Part shown: positions 16,019-24,321 of the stretch, in pieces
Layout of the letters: every line of letters begins with the position of its first letter
Position numbering within the stretch: the stretch's first letter is position 1
NCBI RefSeq assembly: GCF_018449655.1
Contig: NZ_JAAVUX010000024.1
Location: forward strand, 1 to 61,647
Direction: 5' to 3'
Length of the DNA: 61,647 nucleotides
From: Pseudomonas sp. dw_358
GTDB taxonomy: Bacteria > Pseudomonadota > Gammaproteobacteria > Pseudomonadales > Pseudomonadaceae
Translations under genes and position numbers: made by a program
The notes under the pieces: generated by a model
The model's input: the letters and a program-made list of their open reading frames with translations, nothing else
The model's database searches: none
Told to the model about the DNA's origin: nothing

Positions 16019-17305
16019 ATGAACCAATCGACGCGCAACACTGATCGCCTGCTGGCCTTCCGTGAACAACATGTACCCCGTGGCATTGCCACTGCCCACC
16101 CGGTGGTGGCGGCGCGCGCCCTGGGCACCGAGCTGTGGGACGTGGATGGCAAGCGCTACCTGGATTTCGTCGGCGGCATCGGCGTGCTCAACACTGGCCA
16201 CAGCCACCCGAAAGTGGTCGCCGCCGTGCAACGGCAGATGGGTGAAATTGCCCACGCCAGCTTCCAGGTGGCCGCTTATGAAAGCTACCTGGACGTCGCC
16301 GCTCGCCTTAACCGCCTGATTGGCGGCGACCAGCATTACAAAAGCCTGCTGCTGACTTCCGGCGCGGAAGCGGTGGAAAACGCCATCAAGATCGCCCGCG
16401 CCCACACCAACCGGCCGGCGGTGATTGCCTTTCGTGGTGGCTTTCATGGCCGCACCCTGCTGGGCGTGACCCTCACCGGCATGAGCCAGCCGTACAAACA
16501 GAACTTCGGCCCCTTCCCCGCCGACATCTTTCACAGCCCCTATCCCAACGCCTATCGAGGGGTCAGCAGTGACGACGCCCTGGCGGCGCTGCACGAACTG
16601 CTAGCCACCCAAGTGGCGGCGGATCGCGTCGCGGCCATTCTGATCGAGCCGGTGCAAGGCGACGGCGGCTTCCTGCCCGCACCGGTCGAGTTCCTCCAGG
16701 CCGTGCGCGCCCTGTGCACCCAGCACGGCATCGTCATGATCCTTGATGAAATCCAGGCCGGCTTTGGCCGCACCGGCAAGATGTTCGGTTTCCAGCACGC
16801 CGGCATCCAGCCCGACCTGGTCACCGTGGCCAAGAGCCTGGCCGGCGGCATGCCGCTGTCGGCGGTGACCGGCCGCGCCCACATCATGGACGCACCGACC
16901 CCGGGCGGGCTGGGGGGCACCTACGGGGGCAATGCGGTGGCGTGCGCAGCGGCGCTGGCGGTGATGGACCTGTTCGAGGAAGACGACCTGCTGGCCAAAG
17001 GCGAAGCCCTCGCCGTGCAATTGCGTGAAGGCCTGCAAGGCCTGGCCGCACGCTATTCGCGCATCGGCGAGGTGCGTGGGCTGGGCTTCATGCTGGCCAT
17101 GGAGATGGTCAGCAGCACCGGCGCGGCGGATGCCGACCTGACCCAGCGAGTCATCGACCATGCCCGTGAAGCCGGACTGCTGGTGATCAAATGCGGCGTG
17201 TACCGCAACGTGGTGCGCTTCCTCGCGCCTCTGACCACTTCCCGCCAACAGATCGACGAAGCCTTGACCATGCTCGACATCGCCTTGGCCAAGGCCGGCG
17301 CCTGA
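16019..17305 (+). CDS. gabT: 4-aminobutyrate aminotransferase family protein
   Basis: Start at ATG 16019 with GGAGACGG before it. 428 residues. Class III aminotransferase marks: WDVDGKRYLDFVGGIGVLNTGHSHPKVVAAV, AEAVENAIKIARAHTNRPAVIAFRGGFHGRT, the PLP-phosphate region IEPVQGDGGF, the PLP-ring Asp in LDEIQAGFGRTG, and the Schiff-base Lys in VTVAKSLAGGMPLSAVTGRA. It transfers the amino group of GABA (or a related omega-amino acid) to 2-oxoglutarate, giving succinate semialdehyde for the enzyme encoded upstream. Probably in one operon with gabD and the following Lrp gene on the same strand. Confidence 0.9.
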   Translation: MNQSTRNTDRLLAFREQHVPRGIATAHPVVAARALGTELWDVDGKRYLDFVGGIGVLNTGHSHPKVVAAVQRQMGEIAHASFQVAAYESYLDVAARLNRLIGGDQHYKSLLLTSGAEAVENAIKIARAHTNRPAVIAFRGGFHGRTLLGVTLTGMSQPYKQNFGPFPADIFHSPYPNAYRGVSSDDALAALHELLATQVAADRVAAILIEPVQGDGGFLPAPVEFLQAVRALCTQHGIVMILDEIQAGFGRTGKMFGFQHAGIQPDLVTVAKSLAGGMPLSAVTGRAHIMDAPTPGGLGGTYGGNAVACAAALAVMDLFEEDDLLAKGEALAVQLREGLQGLAARYSRIGEVRGLGFMLAMEMVSSTGAADADLTQRVIDHAREAGLLVIKCGVYRNVVRFLAPLTTSRQQIDEALTMLDIALAKAGA

Positions 17306-17456
17306 GCAGGATAAGGGCACCGCTGTCCACGGCGCCCTGAAAAGACGCAGTGGACGTGGGGGCATACCGCCTGTTCACCCGCCAGCAAGCGCAATGACGG
17401 CACTGGCTCGGGAGTTGCAGAGACAAGCTATTCGCAAGCATCTCGAGGGTTTATCG

Positions 17457-17948
17457 ATGGACGCCACCGCCAAACTGGATCGGATCGACATCAACATTCT
17501 GGTGCAATTGCAAAAAGACGGGCGCATGACCAACGTCAGCCTTGCCGAAGCCGTTGGCCTGTCCCCCAGCCCCTGCCTGCAACGGGTCAAGCGCCTGGAA
17601 GCGGCGGGCTACATCAGCGGCTACGAGGCCCACGTGGACCTGGCCAAGTTTGCCAACTCCGTGACGGTGTTCACCGAGGTCACGCTGTCGGACCACAAGC
17701 GCGCCGACTTCGTGAAGTTCGAGAACTACATCCGCGGCATCGACGAGGTGCTCGAATGCCACTTGATCAGCGGCGGCTATGACTACCTGGTGCGCTTTCT
17801 GGCCAGCAGCATCCAGCACTATCAGGAGTTGATGGAAAGCATTCTGGACCGCAACATCGGCATCGAAAAATATTTCAGCTACATCGTGATCAAATCGCCG
17901 GTGATGAAAAACACCGTGCCGTTGCGCAGCCTGCTCAAGGCTGTCTGA
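17457..17948 (+). CDS. Lrp/AsnC family transcriptional regulator
   Basis: Start at ATG 17457 (MDATAKLDRIDINILVQLQKDGRMTN). 163 residues. An N-terminal AsnC helix-turn-helix (MTNVSLAEAVGLSPSPCLQRVKRLEAAGYISGYEAHVDLAKF) is followed by the RAM/ligand domain (VTVFTEVTLSDH... IDEVLECHLISGGYDYLVRFLASSIQHYQELMESILDR). It most likely senses an amino acid and controls gabD-gabT or the reductase gene 19 bases downstream. No other regulator lies near the large catabolic locus starting at 20.8 kb, so that could also be a target. Confidence 0.88.
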   Translation: MDATAKLDRIDINILVQLQKDGRMTNVSLAEAVGLSPSPCLQRVKRLEAAGYISGYEAHVDLAKFANSVTVFTEVTLSDHKRADFVKFENYIRGIDEVLECHLISGGYDYLVRFLASSIQHYQELMESILDRNIGIEKYFSYIVIKSPVMKNTVPLRSLLKAV

Positions 17949-17967
17949 CCCTCAAGGAAAGCCGTTC

Positions 17968-18894
17968 ATGACCCTGCTCTACAAGGCCGACACCTCGCGA
18001 GGCTTGGCCTGGCAGGCGTTGTTTGCGCAACACGCCCCGGACATCGAAGTGCGCCTGTGGCCCGACGTCGGTGACCCGGCCGACATTCGCTACCTGTTCG
18101 CCTGGCAACCGCCAGAGCAACTGCAGGACTATCTGCCCAGCCTCGAAGTGGTGTTTGCCACTTCGGCCGGCATCGACCAATTCGACCTCGCCGCCTTGCC
18201 GCCACAGATCCCGGTGGTGCGCATGCTCGACCCCGGCATCCCCCGAGCCATCGTCGAATACACCACGTTTGCCGTACTCGCACTGCACCGGGATATGCCG
18301 TTGTTCCTGCATCAACAACAGCGTCGCTTGTGGCAGACCACCCCATCCAGGCCGGCCACCGAGCGCCGGGTGGGCGTAATGGGGTTGGGCAACCTGGGCC
18401 GCGCCGTGCTGGAGCATTTGCAACCGTACGACTTTACGCTGCGTGGCTGGGCGCGCTCGGCGCAAACCATCCCCGGCGTCGAATGCTTTGCCGGTGCCGA
18501 GCAGTTGCACGAGTTCCTCGGCGGCTGCGACATCCTGATCTGCCTGCTGCCTCTCACCGCCGACACCCGGCATATCCTCGCTGGCGAAGCCTTCGCGGCC
18601 TTGCCCGAGGGCGCCGCCTTGATCAACCTGGGCCGTGGTGGCCACGTCAACGAAACCGACCTGCTGTCCGCCCTGGACAGCGGCCACCTGCGCCACGCCG
18701 TGCTGGATGTACTGGAACAGGAACCGCCACCGCCAGCGCATCCGTTCTGGCAACACCCGAAGGTCTGGCTGACCCCTCATTGCGGCGCGGTGACGTTGCC
18801 GCAGACTGCCTTCACCGTGTTGTTGGAGAATATCCGGCGGTTCCAGCGCGGCGAGGCCATGGTTGGCCTGGTGGATCGAATCCGGGGCTACTGA
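17968..18894 (+). CDS. D-2-hydroxyacid dehydrogenase (glyoxylate/hydroxypyruvate reductase A-like)
   Basis: A 308-residue enzyme of the GhrA subgroup. Motifs are the N-terminal substrate strand LEVVFATSAGIDQFDLAALP, the helix VEYTTFAVLALHRDMPLF, and the Rossmann motif VGVMGLGNLGRAVLEHLQPY. The catalytic Arg lies in LINLGRGGHVNETDLLSALDSGHL, the Glu in VLDVLEQEPPP, and the His in LTPHCGAVT. It reduces glyoxylate, hydroxypyruvate or related 2-oxo acids with NADPH. Only 19 bases separate it from the Lrp gene, suggesting co-transcription. Confidence 0.88.
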   Translation: MTLLYKADTSRGLAWQALFAQHAPDIEVRLWPDVGDPADIRYLFAWQPPEQLQDYLPSLEVVFATSAGIDQFDLAALPPQIPVVRMLDPGIPRAIVEYTTFAVLALHRDMPLFLHQQQRRLWQTTPSRPATERRVGVMGLGNLGRAVLEHLQPYDFTLRGWARSAQTIPGVECFAGAEQLHEFLGGCDILICLLPLTADTRHILAGEAFAALPEGAALINLGRGGHVNETDLLSALDSGHLRHAVLDVLEQEPPPPAHPFWQHPKVWLTPHCGAVTLPQTAFTVLLENIRRFQRGEAMVGLVDRIRGY

Positions 18895-18964
18895 AGAGCG
18901 GCGCTGAAAAAGCATATCCGGCTTTTTTCTCCGGCAATTCAGCATCATTGGCGCAGGCCGCTGT

Positions 18965-18996
18965 GATCAGATAACAGCTGGATCAGATAGCAGCTA
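18965..18996. repeat. 16-bp tandem repeat
   Basis: GATCAGATAACAGCTG (18965-18980) is followed directly by GATCAGATAGCAGCTA (18981-18996), with two mismatches. It lies in the gap before the HAD-like gene. It may be a replication slippage product or a pair of binding sites. Confidence 0.5.
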
Positions 18997-19034
18997 CCTG
19001 AGCTTCAGTGGACTGACGAGACTCTCGAGCGCCG

Positions 19035-19502
19035 ATGAAAATCAATCAGTATCGAGCCCTGGGCTTTTCCTGCTACGGCACCTTGATGGACCGCCAGCGT
19101 GGGGTGCTCTATGAAGACGTGCCGGGCGCCATGCAGTACCTGAGCAAGTTCTACCGACTGGTGGTACTGCTGCCCGCCGATGCCGACAGCAGCGAGGCCC
19201 TGACCGCGCAGTTGCCGGTGGCGTTCGACGCCCAGGTCACCTACCACCACGAAGACCGCCGCGCGGCCCTGCGCGACACGCTGGAGGCCGTCGGCCTGCG
19301 CCGCGAGGAACTGTTGCCAGTGCGCAGCACCGACATGGATGACCCCTGGGGAGAGCTGGTGGATTTTCCGATTTGCACCTTGCGCCGCGATCAGTCACGG
19401 CCCAGGCAACGGCCGGAGCCTCCGAGCAAGGGGGGACGGTGCGAGTATGCGAGCCTGGCGGACCTGGTGTTGGCGCATCAGGATGCATTGCGGGCGGTAT
19501 GA
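19035..19502 (+). CDS. HAD-like pseudoenzyme lacking the nucleophile Asp
   Basis: A 155-residue protein whose start KINQYRALGFSCYGTLMDRQRG aligns with the first strand and loop of type II haloacid dehalogenases (compare YITFDCYGTL of the gene at 26566). The catalytic Asp is replaced by Ser (FSCYGTL). The cap domain is missing, and I cannot find the motif III Lys (YKP in the intact paralogue). The C-terminal portion is Arg/Pro-rich (RRDQSRPRQRPEPPSKGG). It is either a degenerate gene in decay or a non-catalytic HAD protein. It lies downstream of the reductase gene on the same strand after about 140 bases. Confidence 0.6.
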   Translation: MKINQYRALGFSCYGTLMDRQRGVLYEDVPGAMQYLSKFYRLVVLLPADADSSEALTAQLPVAFDAQVTYHHEDRRAALRDTLEAVGLRREELLPVRSTDMDDPWGELVDFPICTLRRDQSRPRQRPEPPSKGGRCEYASLADLVLAHQDALRAV

Positions 19503-19577
19503 AACGTTGCGCGGCAATGCCACAGGTTGACCTTGACTGCGCATCACCGCGAAGGACCGTCGAACCGAGTGGCCTGC

Positions 19578-19602
19578 ATCGCTGGCAAGCCCTGCTCCCA
19601 CG
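19578..19602. repeat. REP-type repetitive extragenic palindrome
   Basis: ATCGCTGGCAAGCC-(C)TGCTCCCAC corresponds to the reverse complement of the common Pseudomonas REP core GTGGGAGC-x-GGCTTGCCAGCGAT. It lies in the gap between convergent genes. Confidence 0.65.
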
Positions 19603-19666
19603 GGGTGCAGGGCCAGCCGAGGCTCTTGCAGGCAACCCTGGAATCGCCCACAAGCCGCAAACGCGT

Positions 19667-20521
19667 TTACCCCAAGGCCTGCGTCACCACCCCGAACTGC
19701 TTGACTCCAACCGTTCCTGCCGGCGCTCGCCCGCGGGCCATCTGCACCGGTTCACCCACATTGACCAGCCCCAACGCAGACAGCCACGGGCTCAAGCCAC
19801 TGTCCAGGGTCACGTCCAGCCGCACAAAACGTCCGGCGCAGTACCCCAGCAGGCTTTCGATCAAGTCATGGGCGTGGGCAGGGTCCCGGGCAATCACCGG
19901 TCCGATCATCATCCCGCGGCCGAAGGAACGCAAAATAGCCAATCCAGTCAGCTCGCCCTCGGCTTCAGTGACATGCACCCGCTCGCTGATCGCCAGTAAC
20001 TCGGCCAGCACCGCGTCACGCTTGAAGCCACTGGCCGTTTCGGCCAGCGCCACGGCGGCATCGATTTCATCATCGCGCAGCCCACGAACGTACGGGTGAG
20101 CCGGCGCCTCATAGTCGCCAGCGAGCACCGCATGATGCTGCACCAACTGCCCGCACGCCACGAACCCCAACTTCTCGTACAGCGGCGCGCCCTCCGCGGT
20201 GGCGGTCAAGGTTGCAACGGCGTCGCCACTCAAGGCCAGCGCCGCATTCATCAGCTGACGCCCCAGCCCACGCCCTTGATACTCATCGGCGATGATGACC
20301 AGGCCGATGGTGCTCCAACCTCCCTGCACGCAGCAGAACGCGGTGCCGATCACCCGCCCGCCCTCCTCGAAAACCACCCCGTGGGAAAGCCGCAGCATCA
20401 TCTGCCAGTCCTCCAGCCGGTGCGGCCAGGAAAGCTTTTGCGAGAGCGCATAAGCCTCGGGCAGATCGGCTTCGGTCATGGGTCGCAGCAGCAGCGATTC
20501 GGCGGCAATCGGGGTAGCCAT
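19667..20521 (-). CDS. GNAT family N-acetyltransferase, two-domain
   Basis: A 284-residue protein with an N-terminal GNAT domain (LLLRPMTEADLPEAYALSQKLSWPHRLEDWQMML...GTAFCCVQGGWSTIGLVIIADEYQGRGLGRQLMNAALAL). The acetyl-CoA motif is Q/RGxGxGxQL, seen as YQGRGLGRQLM. A second domain (about 140-284: RGLRDDEIDAAVALAETASGFKRDAVLAELL...ARDPAHAHDLIESLLGYCAGRFVRLDV) corresponds to the Acetyltransf_18-type half found in paired GNATs. The acceptor substrate is unknown. It is convergent with the HAD-like gene and divergent from the catabolic locus. Confidence 0.85.
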   Translation of the reverse strand: MATPIAAESLLLRPMTEADLPEAYALSQKLSWPHRLEDWQMMLRLSHGVVFEEGGRVIGTAFCCVQGGWSTIGLVIIADEYQGRGLGRQLMNAALALSGDAVATLTATAEGAPLYEKLGFVACGQLVQHHAVLAGDYEAPAHPYVRGLRDDEIDAAVALAETASGFKRDAVLAELLAISERVHVTEAEGELTGLAILRSFGRGMMIGPVIARDPAHAHDLIESLLGYCAGRFVRLDVTLDSGLSPWLSALGLVNVGEPVQMARGRAPAGTVGVKQFGVVTQALG

Positions 20522-20718
20522 TGGGTCGTCTCCGAGAGGATTTGACGCCTACTCTGGCATTCTCGGGCAGGGATCGCCAGCACCGTAGCCAGCCACTTGA
20601 GCCGATCAATCCGGCGGCAAACCGGCGTTTTGCACCCTTTCAGCAGATAGCACCGAGGCCACCGCCAAAAGCGAATTTTGTGCCTTGCACAGAGCCCGGA
20701 CTCAGCAGCACATGCCGC

Positions 20719-20751
20719 AAAAATATTTCTAGCATGGTGCCTGATATTTTT
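20719..20751. promoter_or_regulatory. inverted repeat in the promoter of the catabolic locus
   Basis: AAAAATAT (20719-20726) and ATATTTTT (20744-20751) are perfect inverted arms 17 bases apart, just before the ribosome binding site and ATG 20766 of the aldehyde dehydrogenase gene. The position suggests an operator for the regulator of the downstream operon. Confidence 0.4.
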
Positions 20752-20765
20752 TCCGGGAGCCTTCC

Positions 20766-22244
20766 ATGACTTCGTTCGACCCCCAGAGCGTGCCGGTGCG
20801 TTGCGCGCACTTCATCGGCGGCCAGTACCGCGACGGCGCCCCACGCCTGGACATCACCCGCCCCTCCGACGGCCAGGTCTACGCCGGCCTGCCGGTGGCC
20901 GACGCCGACCTGGTGGACGAGATCGTCGAGAACGCCTGGAACGCCTTCAAGACCAGTGACTGGCGCAGCCGCCCACCCCGCGAACGCGCGCGGGTCATGC
21001 GCCGCTGGGCCGACCTGATCGAGGCCGACACAGCCATTCTCGCGCCCCTGGAAGCGGTGGGCTCGACCCGCCCCATTGGCGAATGCCTGAGCTTTGACGT
21101 GCCCTTCGCTGCCGAGGGCGTGCGCTTTTTCGCCGAGTTCGCCGACAAGGTCGGTGGTGAAGTGGCGAGCACCGCCAGCGATCACCTGGGCATGCAGATC
21201 AGCGAACCCTACGGCGTGATCGCCGCCATCGCGCCGTGGAATTTCCCGCTGAACATGGCCTGCTGGAAGATCGCCCCGGCCCTGGCAGCCGGCAATGCGG
21301 TGGTGCTCAAACCGTCGGAAATGACCCCGTTTTCCTGCCTGCGCATGGCTGAACTGGCGGTGCAGGCCGGCCTGCCGCCAGGCATCTTCAACGTTGTGCA
21401 AGGGGACGGACGCACCACCGGCGACGCCCTGTGCCGCCATCCGAAGGTGGCCAAGGTGACCTTTACCGGCTCCACCGCGACCGGCGCCTCGATCATGTCC
21501 GCCTGCGCCCTTACCGGCCCCAAACCGGTGACCCTGGAACTGGGCGGAAAAAGCCCGCAACTGGTGTTCGCCGACGCCCCGGACCTGATCCGCACCGCCC
21601 GCAGCATCGCCCGCGCCATCACCGGCAACGCCGGCCAGGTCTGCGTCAGCGGTTCGCGGTTGATCGTCCAGCGCGCGGCCTATGAGCCGCTGGTGGCCGA
21701 GATCCAGCGCGCCTTCGCACTGTTGCAGCCAGGTCGCACCTGGGACAGCCACACCAGCCTCGCTCCGATCATCAGCGCCACCCAATTGCAGCGCATCGGC
21801 GGCATCGTCGAGCGCGCCCAGGCGGCTGGCGCCGAGGTGCTCTGCGGTGGCGGCACCGACCCTCGGCTGGAGGGCGGCTGCTTCTATCAGCCGACCCTGC
21901 TGGGCAACGTCGATGCCCGCAACCCCGCCGTGCTGGAAGAGATCTTCGGCCCGGTGCTGACCGTGCAGGTGTTCGACGACGAGGAAGAAGGCCTGGCCCT
22001 GGCCGACCACCCGGTCTACGGCCTGGCCGCCGGTGTGCACACCGCCGACCTGGGCCGTGCCCTGCGTGCCGTGCGCCGGCTGGAAGCCGGCACCGTGTGG
22101 GTCAACCGTTACGGGCGCAGCGCCGACTGGATCATCCCCACCGGCGGCTACAAGCGCTCCGGCATCGGCAAGGACCTGGGCCGCGCGGCCTATGAAGCCA
22201 ATCTGCGCTTCAAGAGCGTGCTGATCGACATCGGCCAGCACTGA
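20766..22244 (+). CDS. NAD(P)-dependent aldehyde dehydrogenase
   Basis: A 492-residue ALDH. Motifs are AAIAPWNFPLNMACWKIAPALAAGNAVVLKPSEMTPF, the catalytic Glu in VTLELGGKSPQLVFADAP, the Cys in ITGNAGQVCVSGSRL, and the C-terminal PTGGYKRSGIGKDLGRAAYEANLRFKSVLIDI. The class is that of betaine/aminoaldehyde or phenylacetaldehyde-type ALDHs. It is the first gene of a long same-strand series (20.8-36.9 kb) and precedes hyuA by 22 bases. It probably oxidises the aldehyde released by one of the downstream amine oxidases. Confidence 0.9.
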   Translation: MTSFDPQSVPVRCAHFIGGQYRDGAPRLDITRPSDGQVYAGLPVADADLVDEIVENAWNAFKTSDWRSRPPRERARVMRRWADLIEADTAILAPLEAVGSTRPIGECLSFDVPFAAEGVRFFAEFADKVGGEVASTASDHLGMQISEPYGVIAAIAPWNFPLNMACWKIAPALAAGNAVVLKPSEMTPFSCLRMAELAVQAGLPPGIFNVVQGDGRTTGDALCRHPKVAKVTFTGSTATGASIMSACALTGPKPVTLELGGKSPQLVFADAPDLIRTARSIARAITGNAGQVCVSGSRLIVQRAAYEPLVAEIQRAFALLQPGRTWDSHTSLAPIISATQLQRIGGIVERAQAAGAEVLCGGGTDPRLEGGCFYQPTLLGNVDARNPAVLEEIFGPVLTVQVFDDEEEGLALADHPVYGLAAGVHTADLGRALRAVRRLEAGTVWVNRYGRSADWIIPTGGYKRSGIGKDLGRAAYEANLRFKSVLIDIGQH

Positions 22245-22266
22245 ACATCATTCGAGGAGTTGAACC

Positions 22267-24318
22267 ATGGCACTGCGCATAGGCGTGGACATCGGCGGGT
22301 CGTTCACCGACTTCGCCGTGCTGGACGATGAACGAGGCACGCTGCGCACCCTCAAGGTGTTCTCGCGCCCGGACAGCCCCGGCAGTGAAGTACTACAAGG
22401 CATGCAAGGGCTGGCCGAGCGCTACGGCATCGACCCCCGCGAGGTGGTGCACTTCACCCACGGCACCACCGTGGGGGTCAATGCGGTGGTACAGATGAAG
22501 GGCGTGCGCCTGGGCCTGATCACCACCCGTCATTTTGAAGACGTGCTGGACATCGCCCGCCTGAAAATGCCCGACATGTACCACCTGATGTCGCGCCGCG
22601 CGCCGGCCCTGGTGCCCAGGGACCGGGTGTTCGGCGTTGACGGTCGTCTCGATGCCGAGGGCCAGGAACTGACCGCCATCGACGCCTCCAGCGTGCTCGA
22701 CGCGGTCGCGGGCCTGCGCGCCAGCGGCTGCGAGGGGGTGGTGATTTCCCTGCTGCACAGCTACCGCAACCCGGCCCACGAGCATCAGGTCAAGGCGCTG
22801 ATCGAGCACGCCATGCCGGGCTTCTTCGTCTCCTGTTCGGCGGATGTGTGGCCGATCATCCGCGAGTACGAACGCACCCTCACCGCCGTCATCAGCGGCT
22901 ACGTGCAGCCCAAGGTGGCCCATTACCTGGGCTCCCTGCAAGAGGCGCTGCGCGAAGCCGGGGTGCCGGCCGAGCTCAAGGTGACCAAGTCCAATGGCGG
23001 CATCATGAGTGCCGAAGCGGGCAAGTCCGAGTGCGTGCAGATGATCCTCTCCGGCACCGCCTCGGGGGTGATCGGTGCGGCTTACATCGCGCAGCTGTGC
23101 AACCTGCGCAACTGCATGAGCCTGGACATCGGCGGCACCACCGCCGACGTCGCCCTGATCGTCGATGGCCAGCCGCAATACGCCACCGGCGAGTACATCG
23201 GTGAATACCAGATCCACATCCCTTCGGTGTCGGTGTCCTCCATCGGTGACGGCGGCGGCTCGATCGCCTGGGTGGATGATTTCGGTGTGCTCAAGGTCGG
23301 GCCGATGAGCGCCGGCTCCACTCCTGGGCCGGTATGCTATGGCCGCGGTGGCACCCAGCCGACCATCACTGATGCCTTCGCCGCCCTCGGCGTGCTGGGT
23401 CAGGCCGAATTGGGCTACAACGCGGTCACCGTGGACGTGGCCGCTGCCTGCGCGGCCATCGAACCCTTGGCCAAGGCCTTGGGCAGCGACGTACTGCGCA
23501 CTGCCGAAGCCATCATCCATGTCTCGGTTTCCGGCATGTACAGCGGCGTCAGCCGCATCGTCTCGCGTTTTGGCATCGACCCGCGCACCTTTGCCCTGCT
23601 GCCCTTCGGCGGTGCCGGCCCCATGCTGGCCTGCCACCTGGCCCGGGCCTTGAACATGCATGAAGTGGTGGTGCCGACCACACCCGGCGTGCTCAGCGCC
23701 CTGGGTGGCTTGATCGCCGACACCCGCAATGACTTCGTCAAGACCACCTACTATGACCTTGGCCCGGCCAACCTCAGCCGCCTGGGCGCCGACCTCGAAC
23801 AGCTGGAAAGCCAGGCGCGCAGCTGGATCATCAACGAGACCGGCGACGCCGACAGCGCCCGGGTGCAGGTGTCCGCCGAAATGCGCTACAAGGGCCAGTC
23901 GTTCGAGATCGACACCCCGGTGGACCCCGCGGCCCTGCGGCGCGGCGACCTGGTGGCCTTTGCCGCCGCCTTCCATCAGGAACACACGCGCCTCTACGGC
24001 CACAGCGACCCCGCCGCCGCCGTGCAAGTGGTGTCCCTGCGCCTGGTGATCAGTGCCGACACCCCCAAGCCGCGCCTGCAAACCATCGCCGTGGGCGAAG
24101 GTGAACCGGCAATCACCCGGCACATCCGCGTCTGGCTCGACGCCGCCTGGCACGACGCACCGCTGTACCGCCGTCAGGACCTGCTGGCCGGCCATCGCTT
24201 CCAAGGCCCGGCGGTGATTGCCCAGGACGACACCACCACCTGCGTGCTCCCCGGCTTCAGCGGCCGCGTGGACGAATACGGCACCCTTATCCTCAGCCAC
24301 TTGCCCCAGGAGGCCTGA
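22267..24318 (+). CDS. hydantoinase/oxoprolinase subunit A (HyuA) family
   Basis: A 683-residue protein with the HyuA/acetone-carboxylase-beta layout. The N-terminal ATPase-fold strand is RIGVDIGGSFTDFAVLD. HFTHGTTVGVNAVVQMKGVRLGLITTRHFEDVLDIAR follows, then the second phosphate motif MSLDIGGTTADVALIVDG and the late FGGAGPMLACHLARALNMHEVVVP. These enzymes hydrolyse cyclic amides (hydantoins, 5-oxoproline) with ATP, together with a B subunit. The B subunit gene starts 4 bases after this stop. The substrate cannot be read from sequence. N-methylhydantoin, oxoproline or another lactam are options. Confidence 0.9.
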   Translation: MALRIGVDIGGSFTDFAVLDDERGTLRTLKVFSRPDSPGSEVLQGMQGLAERYGIDPREVVHFTHGTTVGVNAVVQMKGVRLGLITTRHFEDVLDIARLKMPDMYHLMSRRAPALVPRDRVFGVDGRLDAEGQELTAIDASSVLDAVAGLRASGCEGVVISLLHSYRNPAHEHQVKALIEHAMPGFFVSCSADVWPIIREYERTLTAVISGYVQPKVAHYLGSLQEALREAGVPAELKVTKSNGGIMSAEAGKSECVQMILSGTASGVIGAAYIAQLCNLRNCMSLDIGGTTADVALIVDGQPQYATGEYIGEYQIHIPSVSVSSIGDGGGSIAWVDDFGVLKVGPMSAGSTPGPVCYGRGGTQPTITDAFAALGVLGQAELGYNAVTVDVAAACAAIEPLAKALGSDVLRTAEAIIHVSVSGMYSGVSRIVSRFGIDPRTFALLPFGGAGPMLACHLARALNMHEVVVPTTPGVLSALGGLIADTRNDFVKTTYYDLGPANLSRLGADLEQLESQARSWIINETGDADSARVQVSAEMRYKGQSFEIDTPVDPAALRRGDLVAFAAAFHQEHTRLYGHSDPAAAVQVVSLRLVISADTPKPRLQTIAVGEGEPAITRHIRVWLDAAWHDAPLYRRQDLLAGHRFQGPAVIAQDDTTTCVLPGFSGRVDEYGTLILSHLPQEA

Positions 24319-24321
24319 GCC

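Noticed and set aside
19667..20521. Plus-strand frames of 150-200 codons across the GNAT gene
   Set aside because: They lack motifs. The minus-strand product has a complete acetyl-CoA binding motif and a second recognisable domain.
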